Shown: positions 57,672-64,000 of the stretch, piece after piece
How positions within the stretch are numbered: position 1 is the first letter of the stretch
Layout: each line of letters begins with the position of its first letter
Assembly (NCBI RefSeq): GCF_000091045.1
Contig: NC_006670.1
Span: 152,501-216,500 of the forward strand
Direction of reading: 5' to 3'
Source of the DNA: Cryptococcus deneoformans JEC21
Lineage: Eukaryota > Basidiomycota > Tremellomycetes > Tremellales > Cryptococcaceae
DNA: 64,000 nucleotides
Notes under the pieces: model-generated
Database searches by the model: none
The model's input: the letters and a program-made list of their open reading frames with translations, nothing else
Told to the model about the DNA's origin: nothing
Translations under genes and position numbers: made by a program

Positions 57672-58771
57672 ATGGCGGATATAATAGAGACACCGGTATC
57701 TCGCAGACTGTCAACTGTGAAAAATATTATCATAGTCCTCTCGGGAAAGGGTAAGTGCAGCTCGTACACCACCTGCTCCTGCTGACAAACCGACCTTCAT
57801 GTAGGCGGGGTAGGCAAGTCTTCGTCCTCTGTACAGCTCGCTTTATCCCTTTTGGCACAGTCTCCCACAAACCGTGTTGGTCTTATAGACCTAGACATTA
57901 CCGGTCCCTCACTTCCGCGCATGGTCGGCCTGGATACGCCGACAGCTACTGTTCACCAATCATCAGCCGGCTGGGTGCCTGTATACGTGGACCAAGGAAG
58001 ACGGCTGGGTGTAATGAGCATTGGCTTCTTGTTAAAGGATAGAGGTGATAGCGTGGTTTGGAGGGGCCCTAAAAAAGACGGAATGATCAGGCAGTTCTTG
58101 TCAGAAGTTAGATGGGGCGACTTGGATTACCTTGTCATCGATACTCCTCCAGGTGAGCCATCAGTGTCTTACCCCAAAGTCACGACCTAACAAACGATGT
58201 AGGAACATCCGATGAACACATCTCCCTTTTAACTCATCTTCATCCTCTTTTCACGCCTACAATGTCTAATGCCACAACACCAACAAGTATCCTCATTTCC
58301 ACTCCTCAAACAACAGCCTTGAACGACACTCTCAAATCTCTCTCTTTCACCCGCAAGCTGTCTTTACCAGTCATGGGCCTCGTAGAGAACATGGCGGGAT
58401 ATGTATGTCCTTGCTGCGGAGAAATCAGTGACACTTTCGGAAAGGGCGGTGGAGAAGCTATGGCTCATAAGGAAGGAGTAGGATTCTTGGGGAGGGTGCC
58501 CATTGATACTGTGCTCGTCTCGTTGTTGGATGCGGTCAGTAAAGGAGAAGTATTAGGGGAGGGTGCGGTGGAACACACGTCCGATGAGGCCGCAGAAGGT
58601 CAAACAAATGGCAGCACAGAACATTTCCCATTACTCGACAAATATCTTGAAACGACATCTTCAAAAGTCTGGAAAGATATCACCCAGAAGCTCGTGGATA
58701 AAATTGAGCAGCACAAGTCAGATATCCGTGCCAGACTCGAGTCTTCATCAGAGACACTAGCTATCGCATAG
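57672..58771 (+). CDS. CFD1: Cytosolic Fe-S cluster assembly scaffold ATPase Cfd1 (NUBP2)
   Basis: P-loop NTPase of the Mrp/NBP35 family that, with Nbp35, assembles [4Fe-4S] clusters for cytosolic and nuclear proteins. Exons 57672-57750, 57805-58152 and 58203-58771 encode 331 aa. The deviant Walker A GKGGVGKS (residues 25-32) is split by the first intron inside Gly27. Further motifs are [51 protein letters not shown] and the C-terminal cluster motif [16 protein letters not shown] (CPxC with Cys at x). The short N-terminus without the extra four-Cys ferredoxin-like motif separates it from Nbp35. About 50 extra C-terminal residues extend past the core. Such clusters also serve MutY in this window, though that is only a biochemical connection. 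Confidence 0.95.
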
Positions 58772-58995
58772 CCCCATTGCCTTCTATAGATAAATGTTGT
58801 ATCGATAGCCAAATGCACGTTGTTAGCTGGTCTGCCAGAACTCATAGTCAAACGATCGTTCACGTGGGACGATGCACTTTGAACAATCAAAAAAGAAAGG
58901 TTCATGCCCTGGAATATTAAGTCTTATAAAATTTACCACACTTAAGAAAGTATTAGCATACTGTTTCCTTATTTTGACTTCTTTGATAAGCTTCA

Positions 58996-61900
58996 TCATA
59001 TGATTATTCCCTTAGCCTCCAACTCCGCCCTTTGGTGTGCGATTGCGTGGGTGTGAATTTCCTACTGATCTATCAGCAATCCAGTACGTAATTGAGAAAA
59101 GCTCAAACTCACCTCTACGGTATCGCAAACAACCTGACAAGTCTCATCTCCCACTCTCCACTTACATACATACCCTTCCCCACCCTCCTTTATCACCGGT
59201 CCATTCGCCTGAGCTTCTTGCTGAACCGGTACATTAAACACATTGCCGTCCGCGCTCGTATCAGGGAATGGAAGTCGCGCAGCCGTGGGTCCCTCATCCG
59301 GCGTATGAAACCGTATCGGGGACACTGTCTTCCTCCTGTTACCCTCCTCATGTTCACTCTCATCCACGTCAAATGCGCCCATCTTCACAGCTCTGAGAGT
59401 TTCTAGCTTATCCACAAGGGTCTCCACCCTTTCTTCCAATCTCTCAATCTTATCAGACTGCTCAGATGCTGTGCGGACAATGTTGTCGTACTCTGCCTTG
59501 TACTTCTTGTAGAACTGGGCCTTATGTCGGATATCATCGTCTGTTCGGCGGGATTGGTCGAGGAGGACTTTGACCTGAGCGCGAAGTTTGCGGGTCTCGT
59601 CATTCCGCTGAGCAGCGACGGTTGCATTAAAGATTTCACGCTGTTTAAGACCAAACTTGAGCTGTCCGGTCAGGTGTTTGATCTGATCGCGCAGCAGATT
59701 GGCTTGCTGTACTTCCGCGACTGCCCTGTTACTCGCCTCATCATACTGCTTACGCATGAAGGCGTTGTCCTCGACCAAGTTCTTGTGAGATCTTTCAGCA
59801 GAGGCAATACGCTCTCGGAGAAGTTCCACTTCAGCATCGGAGGATGAAAGGGATTGTTTAGCTTCCTCAAGTTGCGAAGAAAGAGACTTGAGTTCGGATC
59901 TGGCATCGGCGAGGGCAGCAGTGTCGGGATGGTTGGCAAGATATTCCTCGAGCTTTTTCTTCTCGAAGAGAGCCTGGTTAATGACGCTGTTGAAGTCTTT
60001 GACTTGTTCTCGAACCTTGGCAAGTTCAGCCGTATCAGGATGGTTCATCAATTGATGCTTCAACTCTTCCTTCTCCATGGTCACACTGCCCAGTTTGGCT
60101 CGCAAATCTTCTATCTCTTTCCGCAACTTGACAAGCTCTGCGCTGTCGGAATCGTTCACCTTTTTTTCCAGCTTGGCATTTTGGGCATTTGAAATCTGCA
60201 ACTCTTTTTTGACGGCATCCAGATCGTCATTGAGCGAGCTGAGAAGCAATTTGAAGGATTCTTTTTCCAGCTCCAAACCCTTCTTTTCCTTTAACTGTTC
60301 GTCCAACTCTTTCTGCACCTCGGCCAATTCCTTAGAACCAGGATTTTCCTTAAGCTTTTCTTCCAGATCACCCTTTTCCGCCTGAACAGCCATAAGGCGT
60401 TCCCTCAAGCCGTTGATCTGTTCGCGTAGCTTCGATATCTTTGTCGCTTCGTCGTTACCGCTATGAGCCAACAAATCTTCGGCGCTTATTCTAGCATCCT
60501 GGGCATCCTTCAACTCTGCTTTTAACCGCTCGATATCCTTCTTGGCTTTACTGAGCTCCGCAGGATCGATAAAATCCTTGGGGCGCTCCTCTGCCTTTTT
60601 TCTTGCTTTCTCCGAATAAGTAAGCTCTCCCTCTAGCAAGGTAACCTTTTTCTTCGCATTTTCCAAATCGACGACAGCGGGATGTTGGCCATAAGGTGAT
60701 GGCCCACGAGCTACTGAGGCTGGGCGTTTAGATGACGGAAATTCGTTGAGGTTGAAGTTAGGAGAGGAGAGGATGTTATCGGCTTCGACAACTTCTTCAT
60801 CGTCATCGATGTTTTCATTTGCTCTTCCCTTGCCCTTGTTTGGAGGTTTCGCGATGACTTGCAATTCCTCGTCGTCGCTGTCGCCCGCGCGATAAACTCC
60901 TGAACGCCCTCCTTCAGCCAACCTCCTAACTTCTTCCTGTCCACGAGCCAGTAATTCATGTCTCATGAATGGTGGGCTAGAGAATCGTTCAATAGCTTCA
61001 ATCTGTGAGGTCACTGCAGACCCTATTGTATGAGAGGGCTCAACAGTATCGTTGGACTCAAGACTGCTGTTCGGCAAAAACAATGGGGATTTGTCACCGT
61101 TGCGTGCCCGAGAATTAGGAGATAGTAAATGCGACGGAATGACTGTACGTTGCAGAGAAGACTGGGACGGAGATTCTCGAGATTTTGGTCCTGAGAGGGT
61201 GGTGACACTTTTCTTCGGTCTTTGATCGGATTTCGGGGGAGATGTCGCCTTTGCCGACAAGGACTTCAATAACGGCGCACGAGAACGTTGAACTTCCGGA
61301 GAGTTAGGTTCAATTTGTGATTCTCGAGACCGGAAGCGGGTCATGCCTCCACGCCTGGTGGCATGGGTTGACCCCTCGCTGTCTTCCGAAACATCTTCAT
61401 GGTCGTTGACAGATGAACGACTACGACTGGGACCGGCAACGGGTGCTGGAGACTCGGAAAGCGTCCCGGCTGAAATTGAAGCAAGAGAAACTCTACTTTT
61501 GCGACCAGCCTTGGAGGTTGATGCAGGAGAGTCGACACTTGCTGTAGATCGCGCGGCAACCTTGCCTACCAAGAAATCATTAACAGTAGTTACAGGCGAA
61601 AACAATCAATACACCCACCGACCGACGTCCTACTCTTCTTCACAGGTGTAACTCCAGGCTCCCTCTTCACCGTTATTTCACTCTTCCTCTTCCTCTTCTT
61701 TGTCTTTGGCGCCCTCTCTTGCTTCTCTAACTTCTTCAACTTTTCGCCTTCCTTCCCGACAATCGTTGGATGTCGCCTCTTCTTTTCCTTCCACTCCATA
61801 ATGAGCGCGTCCGTACATCCACTCTTCTTTTCCCATGATGGTTTCCATGGACGACCGTACTCGTCCGTGCCGGACCATTTAATGAGGTATTCCCCGTCTA

Positions 61901-62030
61901 CAGGTGCCCCTCTCTCGTCCATAATCTCTACAGCTTCATACAGGTTGTCCGCATCGTTGGCTTCGGGGATGAATTGCGTAGACGGGATCTCAGGTGAAGG
62001 CTCCTCTGATCCTCGATAACTGGCGGCCAT
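58996..62030 (-). CDS. Chromodomain protein with long coiled coil and C-terminal zinc-finger-like motif
   Basis: Minus-strand exons 62030-61619, 61565-59113 and 59061-58996 encode 976 aa. An N-terminal chromodomain (about 30-80) reads YEAVEIMDERG, EYLIKWSGTDEYGRPWKPSW and ALIMEWK. A basic NLS-like stretch (KTKKRKRKSE) and a Ser/Pro/Arg-rich disordered region follow. Then comes a long heptad-rich coiled coil (about 370-760, e.g. KKDIERLKAELKDAQDARIS). The end has a Cys/His pattern (YVCKWRVGDETCQVVC, then HTHAIAHQ) completed only by the last exon, resembling an atypical C2H2 finger. The aromatic-cage positions Tyr31 and Trp53 are present, but the third aromatic is Thr56. It is probably a nuclear chromatin reader; the Cryptococcus PRC2-associated chromodomain protein Ccc1 is one possible relative, which I cannot confirm. 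The start is the first true ATG. Confidence 0.75.
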
Positions 62031-62931
62031 ACTATATGGTGTGGTCAATTACGGATGAAGATGCAAGATGTTAATTCGGCACTTGTCGAATGGATGCGGC
62101 AGGTGTCGTCGAAAGAAGGATGACACGAGTATGAATGCCTACCTACACCTCTTTCCCAATTTGATTCCGCCTTCCGCATGAGTTGACGGGACATCCGCGG
62201 CGAACATGTTCCAGTCATTATTACCGAACAACTACAACATATATGCTATGGTAATCATTACGGCTGCTGTACAAGTATTTTTCATCATCAACGCGATGGG
62301 CATGTTCTTCGAAATCCTATCCTGCGTTCTTTGCTCTTTTCCATAATCCTACTGGATCCTGAGCATAATCTTCACAATGTCCCTCACGGAAAAGATTTGA
62401 TGTTCAGCTTACACCACGCTTACGTAACATTACTTAATTACCATCTTCGTCGTCCCCTTTTACAATAAGCCAGACAAAGCACTGAGACGTCAAGATGCTG
62501 TCCAGAGTCGTAGTTGCGATTCGGAGGATTAACTGAACAATAACGCATCGCGAGATCTTGTGGTACTGATGTAGTAAGGCTGCAACTTCGTTAGCAGGAA
62601 CCGCATTTATGACCGGCATAGGTGGTGGTTTTGCCTGAATTCCCCATTCAGACCTTTCTACTTTTCACCAACGACAGACTACAACGCTCTCATTCCTCTT
62701 TTGCGTGGCTGGTCTTCGGAAAGCAACTGCAGCCGACGGAAAGAAACATGTTGCGTATCGAATCGCGCGCCTGTTTCTATCCAAGTCGTTTTTTGAGTGT
62801 ATTAATAGGCACAAGATAAATACTCACTTACGTAATCATGTTTTCGATAAGCAGTCGCCAAAAGATGGTAATTTCAAGAGAGTTTCTGATATATTTCGTT
62901 CAACTCTTCGCTTCACCACTTTATACCCAAA
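62031..62931. promoter_or_regulatory. Divergent intergenic region chromodomain gene / GlnRS
   Basis: 901 bp between divergent start codons. No ORF in it is protein-like. The sequence before 62932 (TTCGCTTCACCACTTTATACCC) looks like an expressed 5' leader. Confidence 0.4.
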
Positions 62932-64000
62932 ATGCCTCCCAAGTTTGACCCCAACTCCCCAGAAAACGCCCCTCTTATTCAGCTCTTCCAGAGTCTCGGC
63001 CTCGCCAGCAACTCTGCCACAGAGCTCGTTCGTCAGCCTAAGTCTGGAAAGGCTTTCAAGTCCCTGATAGACGAGTACGGTCTTACAAACAACAAGTACG
63101 ATGAGAAGCAAGCAGGAGCTCTTGTCAAGCTTAGCTCTGTGAGCGCTAAGCTGGGCAGTGAACAGAAGGATTTCCTCGTGCAGAAGATTGTGAAGGGGGA
63201 TGTGAAGACTCCAGACCAGGTTACAGGTGGGTGGCCAATGACCGACTGGTGCGAGCGTGTCCTTTGCGTCCTTTGGGAGCGCACAAAGTTGGAGATAAGA
63301 GACAATGGCTGACATGGATACAGCGGCCGTCAAATTTGCAGAGAAAAATCCTGACTTGAAGGCGAACGAGGAGGCTTTCGACAAGGAATGTGGTGTTGGT
63401 AAGTGTAACAGTTTCGGCCACATTACGCTTTCTAACATGGTGTTATTTAGGTATCAACATCACTCTTGCCGACCTCCCTGAACTCCTCAAATCATATATT
63501 ACTTCTCTTCCTTCACCCCCTGAGGGCTGGAACAGTCTTGGTCCTATTCTTGGCGGCATCAAGGGTGGTGCTTCTGACCTTCGGTAAGCACTCTATCCAT
63601 ATGTATCATGTACTTTGCTAACATTCACATCAGATGGGCCAACGCCACGGAAGTTAAGTCCACCCTTGAATCCATATTCGTCTCTCTTTTCGGTACCAAG
63701 GAAGCCGCCGCCGCCGCTGCCGCTGCTAAGCCCAAAGCTAAGGCCCCCAAGGCCGCTGAAAAACCCGTTAAACCTGTCTCCACCACTGCTGCCGTTGCTA
63801 CCAAATCTTCTTCCGCTACCCCTGCTATCCCTACAAACATTTTTGAGGAAGGCTTCCTTTCCGAATTCCACAAAGTCGGTGAAAACCCCCAGAGTGATCC
63901 CAAGTTGAAGGAGGAGCATTTGGCGTGGACAAAGGGGCAGGTGTACACCCGATTCCCACCAGAGCCTAATGGATACCTACATATTGGACACGTCAAGGCT
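62932..64000 (+). CDS. GLN4: Glutaminyl-tRNA synthetase, 5' part
   Basis: Class I aminoacyl-tRNA synthetase charging tRNA-Gln; the window ends inside it. Exons are 62932-63226, 63324-63398, 63451-63583 and 63634 onward. The N-terminal helical tRNA-binding appendix typical of eukaryotic GlnRS is clear (residues 1-165; [60 protein letters not shown]). An Ala/Lys/Pro-rich linker ([20 protein letters not shown]) connects it to the catalytic core. The core begins [20 protein letters not shown] and reaches the HIGH signature (LHIGHVKA) in the last bases. The catalytic Rossmann domain and KMSKS loop lie beyond the edge. All introns are GT-AG and in frame. The [11 protein letters not shown] motif alone fits GlnRS/GluRS; the N-domain makes GlnRS the better call. 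Confidence 0.92.

Overview
This is a stretch of nuclear DNA from a basidiomycete yeast. The features point to the Tremellales, most likely Cryptococcus or a close relative such as Kwoniella. Genes are dense and on both strands. Most carry several short introns (about 40-170 bp, often near 55), with GTGAGT, GTAAGT, GTATGT or GTACGT donors, CTGAC/CTAAC-like branch sites and CAG/TAG acceptors. There is no operon structure. I saw no tRNA or rRNA gene, CRISPR array, recognisable transposon or virus-derived gene. Exon boundaries below were worked out by hand from splice signals, reading frame and remembered family features; no database search was run.

Left part (1-20 kb): the 5' end of proteasome subunit Rpn3 (minus), the centromeric histone CENP-A/Cse4, an Emp24-type p24 cargo receptor with an apparent one-base frameshift, RanBP1/Yrb1, a large FLC/TRP-like membrane protein, Sec61 gamma/Sss1, a gene-poor stretch of about 4 kb, the calcineurin-responsive zinc-finger factor Crz1/Sp1 behind an unusually long first intron, and an unrecognised single-exon Ser-rich protein.

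Middle (20-50 kb): a GC-rich unrecognised gene and a Ser/Pro-rich gene that may share one transcript, a four-TM SUR7/PalI-like protein, an ERp38-type protein disulfide isomerase, the STRIPAK scaffold striatin, a 15-exon choline-transporter-like protein (Pns1) with 7- and 11-nt exons, a CsbD-like protein (the cruciform-DNA-binding annotation group in fungi) divergent from the MutY DNA glycosylase, and two tandem SulP transporters. The second SulP has a STAS domain and a degenerate cyclic-nucleotide-binding domain.

Right part (50-64 kb): an unrecognised acidic protein, an unrecognised 492-aa protein, the tri-snRNP splicing factor Prp6, the Fe-S scaffold P-loop ATPase Cfd1, a 976-aa protein combining a chromodomain, a long coiled coil and a C-terminal zinc-finger-like motif, and the 5' part of glutaminyl-tRNA synthetase (cut by the window end).

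Most genes are housekeeping functions: proteasome, ER translocation and folding, nuclear transport, splicing, Fe-S assembly and translation. Calcium/calcineurin signalling (Crz1, possibly the FLC channel) and chromatin (CENP-A, chromodomain protein) also appear. The least-described items are the chromodomain/coiled-coil/zinc-finger protein, the possible dicistronic GC-rich locus and the gene-free stretches at 11-15 kb and 47-50 kb.
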